From contig JACKLE010000001.1 in assembly GCA_024236075.1 (NCBI GenBank), forward strand, positions 372,001 to 436,000: 64,000 bases of DNA. Direction: 5' to 3'. Shown here one piece after another: positions 9,878 to 17,811 of the stretch; position 1 is the first letter of the stretch, and the number at the start of each line of letters is the position of its first letter. The notes under the pieces are model-generated. The model had not been told where the DNA came from, did not search any database, and saw only the letters and a list, made by a program, of their open reading frames with translations. A program made the position numbers and the translations under genes. The stretch is from Alphaproteobacteria bacterium. GTDB taxonomy: Bacteria > Pseudomonadota > Alphaproteobacteria > JACAEB01.

Positions 9878-11179
9878 ATGTCGGTTGAAATTCGCGTGCC
9901 GACCATGGGCGAGTCGGTCACGGAAGCGACGGTCGGCCAGTGGCTGCGCCAGGTCGGCGACCGGGTGGAGGCGGACGAGCCGATCGTCGAGCTCGAGACC
10001 GACAAGGTGAACCTCGAGGTCCCCGCGCCCGTTTCGGGCACGATCGTCGAGATCAAGGTCGCGCCGGGCGACACGGTGGAGGTCGGCGCTCTGCTCGCGA
10101 CCGTCGAGGAAGGCGCCGCCGGGGCGGCCAAGGCTCCCGTGGCCGCGCCCGCGCCGAAGGCCCAGGCCGCCGCTCCCGCGCCCAAGGCGCAATCCGCACC
10201 CAAGGCCGCACCCAAGGCCGCGACCAACGGCGCGACGCCGGCCGTCGCGAAGAAGGCCGAAGCTCCCGCGCCCAAGAAGGCGGCCGAGGCCGTCGCGCCC
10301 TCCGTGCGCCGCATCGCCGAGGAGGGCGGGCTCGATCCCGCGTCGATCGCCGGCACAGGGCCCGGCGGCAGGGTCACGAAGGCCGACGCGCTGAAGGCGC
10401 TCGAGGCGCGCGCCAAGGCGCCCGAGCCCGCGCCGGCGAAGGCCCCGCGCGAGGCGCCGGGCGCCGCGCGCCAGAAGGCCGGGCGCGAGGAGCGCGTGCC
10501 GATGACGCGCCTGCGGCGCACCATCGCCCAGCGCCTCAAGGAGGCGCAGGCGACCGCCGCCATGCTCACCACCTTCAACGAGGCGGACATGAGCGGCGTG
10601 ATGGCGCTCCGCTCGAAGTACAAGGATCTATTCGAGAAGCGCCACGGCGTGCGCCTGGGCTTCATGGGCTTCTTCGTCAAGGCCTGCGTCACGGCCCTGA
10701 AGGAGATACCGGCCGTCAACGGCGAGATCGACGGCACGGACATTCTGTACAAGAACTATTACGACATCGGCGTCGCGGTCGGCACCGAGCGCGGGCTCGT
10801 CGTGCCGGTCCTGCGCGATGCGGACGAGATGGGTCTTGCCGACATCGAGAAGACGATCAACGATTTCGGCCGGCGCGCGCGCGACGGCGAGCTCAAGCTC
10901 GAGGAGCTGCAGGGCGGCACGTTCACGATCTCGAACGGCGGCGTCTACGGCTCGCTGATGTCGACGCCCATCCTCAACGCGCCGCAATCGGGCATCCTCG
11001 GCATGCACAAGATCGAGGAGCGCCCGGTCGTGATGAACGGGCAGATCGTCGTCCGGCCGATGATGTATCTCGCGCTCTCCTACGACCACCGCCTCGTCGA
11101 CGGCCGCGAGGCCGTGACCTTCCTCGTGCGCGTCAAGGAGAACATCGAGGACCCCGAGCGCCTCGTCCTCGGGCTCTGA
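9878..11179 (+). CDS. sucB: Dihydrolipoyl succinyltransferase, E2 of 2-oxoglutarate dehydrogenase
   Basis: A 433-residue E2 core. The lipoyl domain (residues 1-75) has the lipoylated lysine at Lys43 in E-T-D-K-V-N-L-E. An Ala/Pro/Lys-rich linker leads to the peripheral-subunit-binding domain (about 140-180, V-R-R-I-A-E-E-G-G). The catalytic domain ends with the acyltransferase motif Y-D-H-R-L-V-D-G-R-E-A-V. The start follows GAGGAAGGACGGGAG. No dihydrolipoamide dehydrogenase gene follows; the next genes are convergent, so E3 must be encoded elsewhere. Confidence 0.97.
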   Translation: MSVEIRVPTMGESVTEATVGQWLRQVGDRVEADEPIVELETDKVNLEVPAPVSGTIVEIKVAPGDTVEVGALLATVEEGAAGAAKAPVAAPAPKAQAAAPAPKAQSAPKAAPKAATNGATPAVAKKAEAPAPKKAAEAVAPSVRRIAEEGGLDPASIAGTGPGGRVTKADALKALEARAKAPEPAPAKAPREAPGAARQKAGREERVPMTRLRRTIAQRLKEAQATAAMLTTFNEADMSGVMALRSKYKDLFEKRHGVRLGFMGFFVKACVTALKEIPAVNGEIDGTDILYKNYYDIGVAVGTERGLVVPVLRDADEMGLADIEKTINDFGRRARDGELKLEELQGGTFTISNGGVYGSLMSTPILNAPQSGILGMHKIEERPVVMNGQIVVRPMMYLALSYDHRLVDGREAVTFLVRVKENIEDPERLVLGL

Positions 11180-11183
11180 GGCC

Positions 11184-11645
11184 CTACGCCGTCTCGGGCG
11201 CGACGCGCTCGAGGGCGAGGATCGCGGCGCGCAGGGGCTCGGGCACGCTCACGGGCCGGCGCGTCGCCGCATCCGCCACCACGTAGACCATCTCGCCGCG
11301 CGTGAGAATCTCGTCCCCGCGCAGGATCGCGAAGGCGCAGGCGAGGCTCGACCGTCCTATTCTCCGGGTGCGGATGGCGACGTCTATCACGTCGTCGAAC
11401 CTCGCCGAGCCGAGATATTCGGCCTCGATGGCGCGCGCGAAGGTGTCGACGCCGAGCGCGGTGAAGCCGTCCGGATAGGGAAAGCCGAGCGCGCGCCAAT
11501 ATTCCGTGACCGCGACGTCGAAATAGACGAAATAGTTCGGATTGAAGACGATGCCCTGCGGGTCCACCTCGGACCAGCGCACGCGCAGGGAATAGGCGAA
11601 GGCGAACTGCTCGCGCCCGGGACGATCCGAGGACGGAGCGCTCAT
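11184..11645 (-). CDS. 4HBT/YbgC-type hotdog acyl-CoA thioesterase
   Basis: A 153-residue single hotdog domain. The catalytic region reads V-R-W-S-E-V-D-P-Q-G-I-V-F-N-P-N-Y, matching the D-x-x-G-I/V-V-x-x-x-x-Y pattern of 4HBT/YbgC enzymes with the active-site Asp in place. The family hydrolyses short- or medium-chain acyl-CoAs in the cytoplasm. It lies 15 bases after the 3-hydroxybutyryl-CoA dehydrogenase gene on the same strand and probably shares its transcript. That suggests a role in acyl-CoA balance; the true substrate is unknown. Confidence 0.85.
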   Translation of the reverse strand: MSAPSSDRPGREQFAFAYSLRVRWSEVDPQGIVFNPNYFVYFDVAVTEYWRALGFPYPDGFTALGVDTFARAIEAEYLGSARFDDVIDVAIRTRRIGRSSLACAFAILRGDEILTRGEMVYVVADAATRRPVSVPEPLRAAILALERVAPETA

Positions 11646-11660
11646 GGCCGGCCCGCCCGC

Positions 11661-12536
11661 TCAGCGGGTCGGGACCGGCGTCTCGCCGCGATAGTCGTAG
11701 AAGCCGCGCTCGGCCTTGCGTCCGAGCCAGCCGGCCTCGACATATTTGACGAGGAGCGGGCAGGGCCGGTACTTCGAATCCGCGAGGCCCTCATAGAGCA
11801 CCTGCATGATCGAGAGGCACGTGTCGAGGCCGATGAAGTCCGCGAGCTGAAGCGGTCCCATCGGATGGTTCGCGCCCAGGCGCATCGCGGTGTCGATGGC
11901 CTCGACGGTTCCCACGCCCTCATAGAGCGTGTAGACCGCCTCGTTGATCATGGGAAGGAGGATGCGGTTCACGATGAAGGCCGGGAAATCCTCCGAGTTC
12001 GCCGCGACCTTGCCGAGCTTCTTGGCCACCTCGTTGGCCATCTGGTAGGTCTCTTCCGAGGTGGCGATGCCGCGGATCAGCTCGACGAGCTTCATCACCG
12101 GCACGGGATTCATGAAATGGAGCCCGATAAAGCGCTCGGGCCGGTCGGTCGCCGCCGCGAGGCGCGTCACCGAGATCGAGGAGGTATTGGTCGCGAGATA
12201 GGCCGTGCTGTTGAGCTTGGGGCAGAGCTCGATGAAGACCTTGCGCTTGGTCTGCTCGTCCTCGGTCACGGCCTCGATCGCGAGATCGACTTCCTTGAAG
12301 CTCTCCATGCCGGTTTCGGTCGTGATGAGGCGCATCGCCTTCTCGCGATCCTCGTCCTTGATGAGGCCGCGCGCGACCTGACGCGAAAGATTGGCCTCGA
12401 TCGTCTCCAGCGCGTGCTCGAGCTGCGCGCGCGATATGTCCGACAGTCGCACCTCGTAGCCCGCGAGCGCGCAGACATGGGCGATGCCGTTGCCCATCTG
12501 GCCCGCGCCGACGACTCCGATTCGTTGAATGGTCAT
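11661..12536 (-). CDS. hbd: 3-Hydroxybutyryl-CoA dehydrogenase
   Basis: A 291-residue dehydrogenase interconverting 3-hydroxyacyl-CoA and 3-ketoacyl-CoA with NAD(P). The N-terminal Rossmann motif is G-V-V-G-A-G-Q-M-G-N-G-I-A. The active-site segment F-I-G-L-H-F-M-N-P-V-P-V-M contains the catalytic His. N-R-I-L-L-P-M-I-N-E-A and D-T-A-M-R-L-G-A-N-H-P-M-G-P in the C-terminal domain are characteristic of the short Hbd/PaaH class. It lies downstream of etfBA but has its own promoter-like region. It could act in butyrate or polyhydroxybutyrate metabolism or in beta-oxidation. Confidence 0.95.
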   Translation of the reverse strand: MTIQRIGVVGAGQMGNGIAHVCALAGYEVRLSDISRAQLEHALETIEANLSRQVARGLIKDEDREKAMRLITTETGMESFKEVDLAIEAVTEDEQTKRKVFIELCPKLNSTAYLATNTSSISVTRLAAATDRPERFIGLHFMNPVPVMKLVELIRGIATSEETYQMANEVAKKLGKVAANSEDFPAFIVNRILLPMINEAVYTLYEGVGTVEAIDTAMRLGANHPMGPLQLADFIGLDTCLSIMQVLYEGLADSKYRPCPLLVKYVEAGWLGRKAERGFYDYRGETPVPTR

Positions 12537-12568
12537 GTCTTGCGCCGCTGCTTTCCTCGGTTTTGTAT

Positions 12569-12603
12569 GACAGCGATATTACGCTGTCCCGCACATAGTG
12601 CAA
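12569..12603 (-). promoter_or_regulatory. Promoter with palindromic operator upstream of hbd
   Basis: On the minus strand, TTGCAC (12603-12598) and TAATAT (12581-12576) are separated by 16 bases, a good housekeeping-sigma promoter. A perfect inverted repeat, GACAGCG (12569-12575) and CGCTGTC (12582-12588), brackets the -10 hexamer exactly. A repressor bound there would block polymerase. The promoter implies that hbd and the thioesterase can be transcribed apart from etfBA. The binding protein is unknown. Confidence 0.5.
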
Positions 12604-12708
12604 TGCAGCAATTTGGCACAAGATGGTTAACGGGGCGTGAGGCGCGCAGAATCCGGCCCGCTGCGGCGATCCTGCCACGAGCCCCGCTATTCGCAGGCGC
12701 GCAAGGGG

Positions 12709-13650
12709 CTATTTGCCGAGCTTCGCGAGCTCCTGCTCGAGCTCGGGCACGGCCTGGAAAAGGTCCGCGACGAGGCCGTAATCGGCGATCTGGAAGATCG
12801 GGGCTTCCTCGTCCTTGTTGATCGCGACGATGACCTTCGAGTCCTTCATGCCGGCGAGGTGCTGGATCGCGCCGGAGATGCCGACCGCGATGTAGAGCTC
12901 GGGCGCGACGACCTTGCCGGTCTGCCCGACCTGCCAGTCGTTCGGCGCGTAGCCGGCATCGACCGCCGCGCGCGAGGCGCCGACCGCCGCGCCGAGCTTG
13001 TCGGCGACCTTCTCGATGATGGCGAAATTCTCCTTCGAGGCCATGGCCCGCCCGCCGGAGATGACGATCTTCGCCGAGGTGAGCTCGGGCCGGTCGGATT
13101 TCGCGAGTTGCTCGCTCACGAACTCCGAAAGGCCCGGATCGGCCGCGGCCGGCACGCTCTCGATCGCCGCCGAGCCGCCCGCGCCCGCCGCCTGGAAGGA
13201 GGCGGTGCGCACGGTCAGGACCTTCTTCGCGTCGCCCGAGCGCACCTGCATCATGGCGTTGCCGGCATAGATGGGCCGCGTGAAGGTGTCCGGCCCGTCG
13301 ACCGAGACGACATCCGAGATCTGCATCACGTCGAGGAGCGCCGCGACGCGCGGCATGACGTTCTTGCCGTTCGTGGTCGCGGGCGCGACGAGGGCGTCGT
13401 AGGGACCGGCGAGGGAGACGACGAGCGCCGCCATGGGCTCGGCGAGCTGCCTCGCCAGCGAGGGCGCCTCGGCGAGAAGCACCTTCGCGACGCCCGAAAG
13501 CTTCGCGGCTTCCTCCGCGGCCGGACGAGCGGCTTCGCCCGCGATCAGCACGTCGACCTCGCCGCCGAGCTTCTGGGCCGCGCTCACCGCCTTGGCGGTC
13601 GCGTCCTTCAGGGCGGAATTGGTGTGTTCGGCGATGACGAGCGCGCGCAT
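12709..13650 (-). CDS. etfA: Electron transfer flavoprotein subunit alpha
   Basis: A 313-residue FAD-binding alpha subunit. The C-terminal FAD domain carries V-I-S-G-G-R-A-M, G-A-S-R-A-A-V-D-A-G-Y, Q-V-G-Q-T-G-K and G-I-S-G-A-I-Q-H-L-A-G-M, all family signatures. ETF takes electrons from acyl-CoA dehydrogenases and passes them to ETF-quinone oxidoreductase. Its ATG overlaps the etfB stop by one base (TGATG), so the two subunits are translationally coupled. Confidence 0.97.
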   Translation of the reverse strand: MRALVIAEHTNSALKDATAKAVSAAQKLGGEVDVLIAGEAARPAAEEAAKLSGVAKVLLAEAPSLARQLAEPMAALVVSLAGPYDALVAPATTNGKNVMPRVAALLDVMQISDVVSVDGPDTFTRPIYAGNAMMQVRSGDAKKVLTVRTASFQAAGAGGSAAIESVPAAADPGLSEFVSEQLAKSDRPELTSAKIVISGGRAMASKENFAIIEKVADKLGAAVGASRAAVDAGYAPNDWQVGQTGKVVAPELYIAVGISGAIQHLAGMKDSKVIVAINKDEEAPIFQIADYGLVADLFQAVPELEQELAKLGK

Positions 13651-14399
13651 CAGATCACTCCGGCTTCGTTCTTGAGCTTGTCCACGAGCGCGGCGACCGA
13701 ATCGACCTTGACGCCGCCCTTGCGCTTCGCCGGCTCGCTGACCTTGAGGACGGCGAGGCGCGGCGCGACGTCGACGCCGTAGTCGGCGGGCGTCTTCTCG
13801 TCGATCGGCTTCTTCTTCGCCTTCATGATGTTGGGAAGCGACGCGTAGCGCGGGGTGTTGATGCGCAGATCGGTCGTGATGACCGCCGGCAGCTTCAGCT
13901 TCACGGTCTGCAGCCCGCCGTCGATCTCGCGCGTGACGGTGAGGGTGTCGCCTTCCTTGACGAGCTTGAAGGCGAAGGTGCCCTGGCTCCAGCCGAGGAG
14001 GGCCGCGAGCATCTGGCCCGTCTGGTTCGCATCGTCGTCGATCGCCTGCTTGCCGAGGAGGACGATCTGCGGCCCCTCCGCGGCGACGACGGCCTTCAGG
14101 ATCTTGGCGACCGCCAGCGGCTCGACGGTCGCGTCGGTCTTCACGAGGATGCCGCGGTCGGCGCCCATGGCGAGCGCCGTGCGCAAGGTCTCCTGCGCGG
14201 CCTGCGGGCCGATCGAGACGACGACGACCTCGCTCGCGGTGCCGGCCTCCTTGAGGCGCACGGCTTCCTCGACCGCGATCTCGCAGAAGGGGTTCATCGC
14301 CATCTTGACGTTGGAGAGGTCGACGCCGGTTCCGTCGGCCTTGACGCGCACCTTGACGTTGGCGTCGACGACGCGCTTGACCGGAACGAGAACCTTCAT
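13650..14399 (-). CDS. etfB: Electron transfer flavoprotein subunit beta
   Basis: A 249-residue beta subunit. It starts M-K-V-L-V-P-V-K-R-V-V-D and contains the M-N-P-F-C-E-I-A-V-E-E-A segment, both characteristic. The AMP-binding region G-K-Q-A-I-D-D-D-A-N-Q-T-G lies near residues 117-129. It forms a heterodimer with EtfA, encoded immediately downstream with a one-base overlap. It is first in the minus-strand group etfB-etfA, with hbd and a thioesterase beyond. Confidence 0.97.
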   Translation of the reverse strand: MKVLVPVKRVVDANVKVRVKADGTGVDLSNVKMAMNPFCEIAVEEAVRLKEAGTASEVVVVSIGPQAAQETLRTALAMGADRGILVKTDATVEPLAVAKILKAVVAAEGPQIVLLGKQAIDDDANQTGQMLAALLGWSQGTFAFKLVKEGDTLTVTREIDGGLQTVKLKLPAVITTDLRINTPRYASLPNIMKAKKKPIDEKTPADYGVDVAPRLAVLKVSEPAKRKGGVKVDSVAALVDKLKNEAGVI

Positions 14400-14484
14400 G
14401 GCGCTTCTCCGCCTGGTGGTGTTGGGTCGCGAACGGAACGGCAGGCATGCCGGCGGCGCAGCGGGGCGCCGCGGCGAGGCCGCG

Positions 14485-14514
14485 ACCCTACTGACAGAGG
14501 ATCGCCCGAGTCAA
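14485..14514 (-). promoter_or_regulatory. Possible promoter for etfBA
   Basis: On the minus strand, TTGACT (14514-14509) and TAGGGT (14490-14485) are 18 bases apart. They lie about 86 bases before the etfB start, in the 135-base gap that separates it from the YbjN-like gene. The -35 is near consensus and the -10 is weak. Confidence 0.3.
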
Positions 14515-14534
14515 CGCGGGCGCGGCGCCGCGTC

Positions 14535-15068
14535 TCAGGAGGTCTGGCTGTGGGAAAGGTGGGCGATGAACTCTTCGAGGATCGACACCCAGAGCACGAA
14601 ATTGTGCACGAGGTTCGCCTCGGTGACGCCCATGGTGAGGTTCACCGGATATTCGATCGCGGCGAGCCCATTGTCCGTGACATAGGCCTTGCCGAAGACC
14701 CAGGTCTGGTTGAAGGCGTTCATGTCGGCGCGCGAGGGCGGCGTCGGCAGCTCGAAGCGCGCCTGATACTGCATGCGCTGGCAGCGCAGCGCATTCTCGC
14801 CCGAGCCCGAGGTGCCGCGCGCGCATTCGAAGGTGCGCACGACGAACTGGGTGTCGCCCGCCTGGGCGTAGATGATGGGATTGCCGTTCTTGTCGGAGCC
14901 CGCCACGCTCTCGACGCCCGCGATCGTCAGGAGGCGCTGAAGCTCGGCCGCGGAGATGTCCTTGTAGACCGACGAGGTATCCTCGGCCGCCGCGGCGCCC
15001 GAAAGCGCCGTGACGAGGGCCCCCGCCATCGCGGCGCCCCGCATCGCCTTGCCCCAATGCCACGCCAT
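14535..15068 (-). CDS. YbjN-like secreted protein of unknown function
   Basis: A 177-residue protein with a signal peptide (cleavage probably near A-A-A-A-E-D, about residue 29). The mature part resembles the YbjN / type III chaperone-like fold: V-Y-K-D-I-S-A-A-E-L-Q-R-L-L near its start, then a N-P-I-I-Y-A strand and a helical C-terminus. Two Cys (in E-C-A-R-G and R-C-Q-R) could form a disulfide. I started it at the ATG before M-A-W-H-W-G; the frame extends upstream to 15137. The role is unknown. Confidence 0.6.
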   Translation of the reverse strand: MAWHWGKAMRGAAMAGALVTALSGAAAAEDTSSVYKDISAAELQRLLTIAGVESVAGSDKNGNPIIYAQAGDTQFVVRTFECARGTSGSGENALRCQRMQYQARFELPTPPSRADMNAFNQTWVFGKAYVTDNGLAAIEYPVNLTMGVTEANLVHNFVLWVSILEEFIAHLSHSQTS

Positions 15069-15153
15069 CGCGTCCCCCTCGCGCCCCGCACGCGCCACCG
15101 AATTCGTTAACGAGCATGACGGACGTGGCTCCGCCATGCAAGGGCGGGAGCCC

Positions 15154-15717
15154 TTACCGGCTCGCGCCGGGGACCCAGAGCGTGTCGCCGCCGACCCCGC
15201 TATTGGCGAAGCGCGCGGCCACGAAGAGGAAGTCCGAGAGGCGGTTGACGTAGCGCAGCGCCACCGGGTTGAGGCGGGCGGTCCGCGCGAGGGCCACCAT
15301 CTCGCGCTCGGCGCGGCGCGCCACGGTGCGCGCGAGGTGGAGGAGCGCCGCGGCCTCGCTCCCGCCCGGCAGCACGAAGGAGGCGAGGGGCGAGAGCTCG
15401 CCGTTCAGCGCCTCGAGATCGCGCTCGAGGGCCTCGACCTGGGCCTCGACGATGCGCAGGGGCGTTCCCCTGGTCTCGGCCTCCTCGGGCACGCAGAGAT
15501 CGGCGCCGAGATCGAAGAGCTCGTTCTGGATGCGCGCCAGCATGGGGTCGAGGGGCGGCCCGAGCTTCAGCCGCGCGAGCCCCAGGACCGCGTTCAGCTC
15601 GTCGACCGTGCCGTAGGCCGCGATGCGCGGGTCGTCCTTCGAGACGCGCGCGCCCGAGCCCAGCGCCGTCGTGCCGTCGTCGCCGGTCTTGGTCGTGACG
15701 CGCGTGATGCGGACCAA
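15154..15717 (-). CDS. pduO: Cob(I)alamin adenosyltransferase, PduO type
   Basis: A 187-residue enzyme that transfers the adenosyl group of ATP to cob(I)alamin, making coenzyme B12. The N-terminal ATP-binding signature T-K-T-G-D-D-G-T-T and the Y-G-T-V-D-E-L-N-A segment are intact. So is the C-terminal N-R-L-S-D-F-L-F-V-A-A-R motif. A TTG start is inferred, 4 bases after the stop of the small HIG1-like gene, so the pair is probably coupled. Its product would supply the methylmalonyl-CoA mutase encoded at 42-45 kb. Confidence 0.93.
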   Translation of the reverse strand: MVRITRVTTKTGDDGTTALGSGARVSKDDPRIAAYGTVDELNAVLGLARLKLGPPLDPMLARIQNELFDLGADLCVPEEAETRGTPLRIVEAQVEALERDLEALNGELSPLASFVLPGGSEAAALLHLARTVARRAEREMVALARTARLNPVALRYVNRLSDFLFVAARFANSGVGGDTLWVPGASR

Positions 15718-15721
15718 GGCC

Positions 15722-15919
15722 TCAGCCCCCGTGCCCCGAGAAGAGCAGCGCGAGCAGGATGAGGAGGAGCGCGACCCCCTGCGCGACGACCCGAAGCTGC
15801 ATCAGCCGGTTCGAATATTTCTTGTCGAAGGTTCCGCCGCGCGCCATGGCGAAGAGGCCCGCGCCCAGAATGGCGACGACGACCGACAGCGCGATCATGA
15901 TGACGATGGCCCAGCTCAT
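15722..15919 (-). CDS. Small twin-transmembrane protein, HIG1-domain like
   Basis: A 65-residue membrane protein with two hydrophobic helices (about 3-24 and 43-60). They are joined by a short basic loop with F-D-K-K-Y-S-N-R-L-M-Q-L-R. The R-x-M-x-x-R-V-x-x-Q-x-x-A pattern in the second half is typical of HIG1-type proteins, which in mitochondria and some bacteria associate with cytochrome c oxidase. It is placed directly before the cobalamin adenosyltransferase. From memory this pairing is common in Hyphomicrobiales; the functional link is unclear. Confidence 0.75.
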   Translation of the reverse strand: MSWAIVIMIALSVVVAILGAGLFAMARGGTFDKKYSNRLMQLRVVAQGVALLLILLALLFSGHGG

Positions 15920-16431
15920 GGCGAACTCCCTTTTCCAAGTCACAATATGGCGTGCCGGGCGCGCTTGTCTCGGAGCGTCCGGAGCGCGCGGCGCAATAAA
16001 TTCCCGGCGGCTTCCACAAGCTCTCCACGGCTTCTCCCCAGGACGCCCGCGCGAATCCGGTCGAATCCGTCGCGGCCGCCACAAATCGACAAGGATCGGC
16101 GGCCTCCGTCCGGCGAATCCGCGAATCCGGACGGCCTCCGCGCGGAAGCGGGCCCCCATGCGTTCGTTGCCGGCGCCAAATGCGCGCGATCTGTGAACGC
16201 CGTCACTTACGAAAGGCGCGAAACCCGCCAAATCTGTTGCGCTGGCTGGCCCCGTTAAGGTTAATAATTGGGGCGTGGGTGACCCGAGCGACGATTCGGG
16301 ACGGGCTGGCATGGACGCTCGAGCCGCCGCCGGCGCGCTCCGGCGTTGAGCGAGGCGAGGTCGGCGCCAAGGTCGGGCCTCGTAGTGGACAACCTCCCGC
16401 GCCTGGCGCGGCCGTGGTCACGAAGGAGACG
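15920..16431. repeat. 512-base divergent intergenic region with short repeats and a hairpin
   Basis: No gene is visible between the divergent HIG1-like and four-helix membrane protein genes. The octamer CGAATCCG occurs four times in two pairs: 16052-16059 with 16062-16069, and 16114-16121 with 16122-16129. The second pair lies in and beside the loop of an inverted repeat, CCGTCCGG (16106-16113) and CCGGACGG (16127-16134). An A/T-rich patch, TTAAGGTTAATAATTGG, at 16256-16272 is the likeliest promoter area for the rightward gene. Confidence 0.5.
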
Positions 16432-17676
16432 ATGGCAGTGGCGAAATCGAAGTCGGAGCACGACCGCGACAAGGCGAACGATCAGCTTTTTTCCTTAGGG
16501 GAAGGAGCTGTCGCGTCGGTGCGATCGGAACACCTCGAGACGGCCCAGCACATGGGCAAGGCGGGTAGGCCGATCGAGTCCGAAGACATATTCGGATGGG
16601 CGAGTGGCTTCGTCGGCGCATTGAGCGCGAGAGCCAATGAGCTGCGGGCGGAGTTCGATTCGAACGAAGCGGAGCTGCGCGATAGAACGCTCGGCATCCC
16701 TCCAAAATGGCTGAACATTCCGACGATGCTGGTCGCAACCGCGCTGGTCGGGTTCGCCCTTTGGATCGACTATGCGATTCTCAACGTGTTTTGGACGGGC
16801 GTGCTGTCCGATCAATTCGGAAAGGTGCCGAAGGGCCTTCAGCAGGACGTCGTGCTCAAATCGGGCCAGGTGCTTGTCGCGGTGCTCGCCATGCACCTGT
16901 ACCAGGAATATTGGGGGCCACGCGGACGAAAATTCTTCGCCGCTATCCTCTTCTGGACCGTGATCGCGGTGGTCGCGGGCTTCGGCTTCCTCATCGCCAA
17001 AGGCTCGCTGTCGGTCGATGCCACGTTTGGCGGAATGAGCCTGACGTCGAGCGGCGCGAGCGCTAGCGATGAATTGGCGGGGCTCGGCTTGGGCACGGCC
17101 AGCGCGCCTGCATCTGACGGAGCCGCTGTCGCGATGGGTGAGGCGCTTCAGTCGACGGAGACGTTGGTCTTTCTTGCCGTCATGATGCTCGTGTTTTTCC
17201 TGGTTACAAGTTTTGCATCCTACATGATGCACTACGTCACCAGCGGATGGCGGGGCCTCACAAACAGCTATGTCGGAAGCGTATCGTCCCGCGGCATCGA
17301 CCACCTGAACTACCTCCGGCATCGCAACAAGATCATCGCCCCGTGGCTGAGGCGGCTCGAATACAACGATCTGGGATGGAGCCACCTGAACGGGCATCTC
17401 GCAATGGTGCTCGAAGCCTACAGGCGCGGTAGAAAAGGCCGCATCGTCAACGTCAACATCGGCATCGTGCGGGCTCAGGAAGAGCACGCGTCCAAGATCG
17501 CCGCGGACATGACGCGCGACGGCGGAGATTGGGATCGCGCCGCGGTCGCCAGCTACTTCCAGAATATGGCGCCATCGGACGAAACGAGCGGGGCCGAAAC
17601 CGAGGAAGATCGCCGCGGCGGCGGACGCGCGCCGTTCGAGGCGATCGACGGCGGCCGGGGGCGGGAAGCCGCCTGA
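16432..17676 (+). CDS. Four-helix membrane protein of unknown function
   Basis: A 414-residue protein with no family I recognise. A hydrophilic N-terminal region (about 1-90) is followed by membrane segments near 97-120 (P-T-M-L-V-A-T-A-L-V-G-F), 143-160, 168-190 and 243-265. A charged cytoplasmic-type C-terminal region contains L-N-Y-L-R-H-R-N-K. The last 40 residues are acidic, then Gly/Arg-rich. AAGGAGAC sits 3 bases before the ATG. Base composition is lower in G+C than the neighbours (27 of 60 bases at 17161-17220), suggesting a different history. It precedes the secreted VWA gene, with a hairpin between them. Confidence 0.7.
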   Translation: MAVAKSKSEHDRDKANDQLFSLGEGAVASVRSEHLETAQHMGKAGRPIESEDIFGWASGFVGALSARANELRAEFDSNEAELRDRTLGIPPKWLNIPTMLVATALVGFALWIDYAILNVFWTGVLSDQFGKVPKGLQQDVVLKSGQVLVAVLAMHLYQEYWGPRGRKFFAAILFWTVIAVVAGFGFLIAKGSLSVDATFGGMSLTSSGASASDELAGLGLGTASAPASDGAAVAMGEALQSTETLVFLAVMMLVFFLVTSFASYMMHYVTSGWRGLTNSYVGSVSSRGIDHLNYLRHRNKIIAPWLRRLEYNDLGWSHLNGHLAMVLEAYRRGRKGRIVNVNIGIVRAQEEHASKIAADMTRDGGDWDRAAVASYFQNMAPSDETSGAETEEDRRGGGRAPFEAIDGGRGREAA

Positions 17677-17720
17677 GGCTGAGGAGGGCCGGAGCCGCGG
17701 CATGCGGCTTCTGCGGCTCG

Positions 17721-17744
17721 GGGCGCGGGCGAATGTCCGCGCCC
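17721..17744 (+). terminator. Hairpin between the membrane protein and VWA genes
   Basis: A perfect 8-base inverted repeat, GGGCGCGG (17721-17728) and CCGCGCCC (17737-17744), with an 8-base loop. There is no U-tract. It may attenuate or end the upstream transcript or protect its 3' end. Confidence 0.35.
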
Positions 17745-17811
17745 GAACGGCTTGAGGGCGTCGACGGCAGTTCGCGTCCGGACGGCAAAGGCAAAATAGG
17801 GGGAGATTGCC

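Noticed and set aside
12600..12615. PhaR-type TGCA-rich operator (TGCAATGCAGCA) near hbd
   Set aside because: The match to remembered PhaR sites is loose and short; the palindrome at the -10 is the better-supported site.
16050..16075. tRNA-like T-loop (GGTCGAATCC)
   Set aside because: No acceptor, D or anticodon stems can be formed around it; the octamer is simply repeated four times locally.
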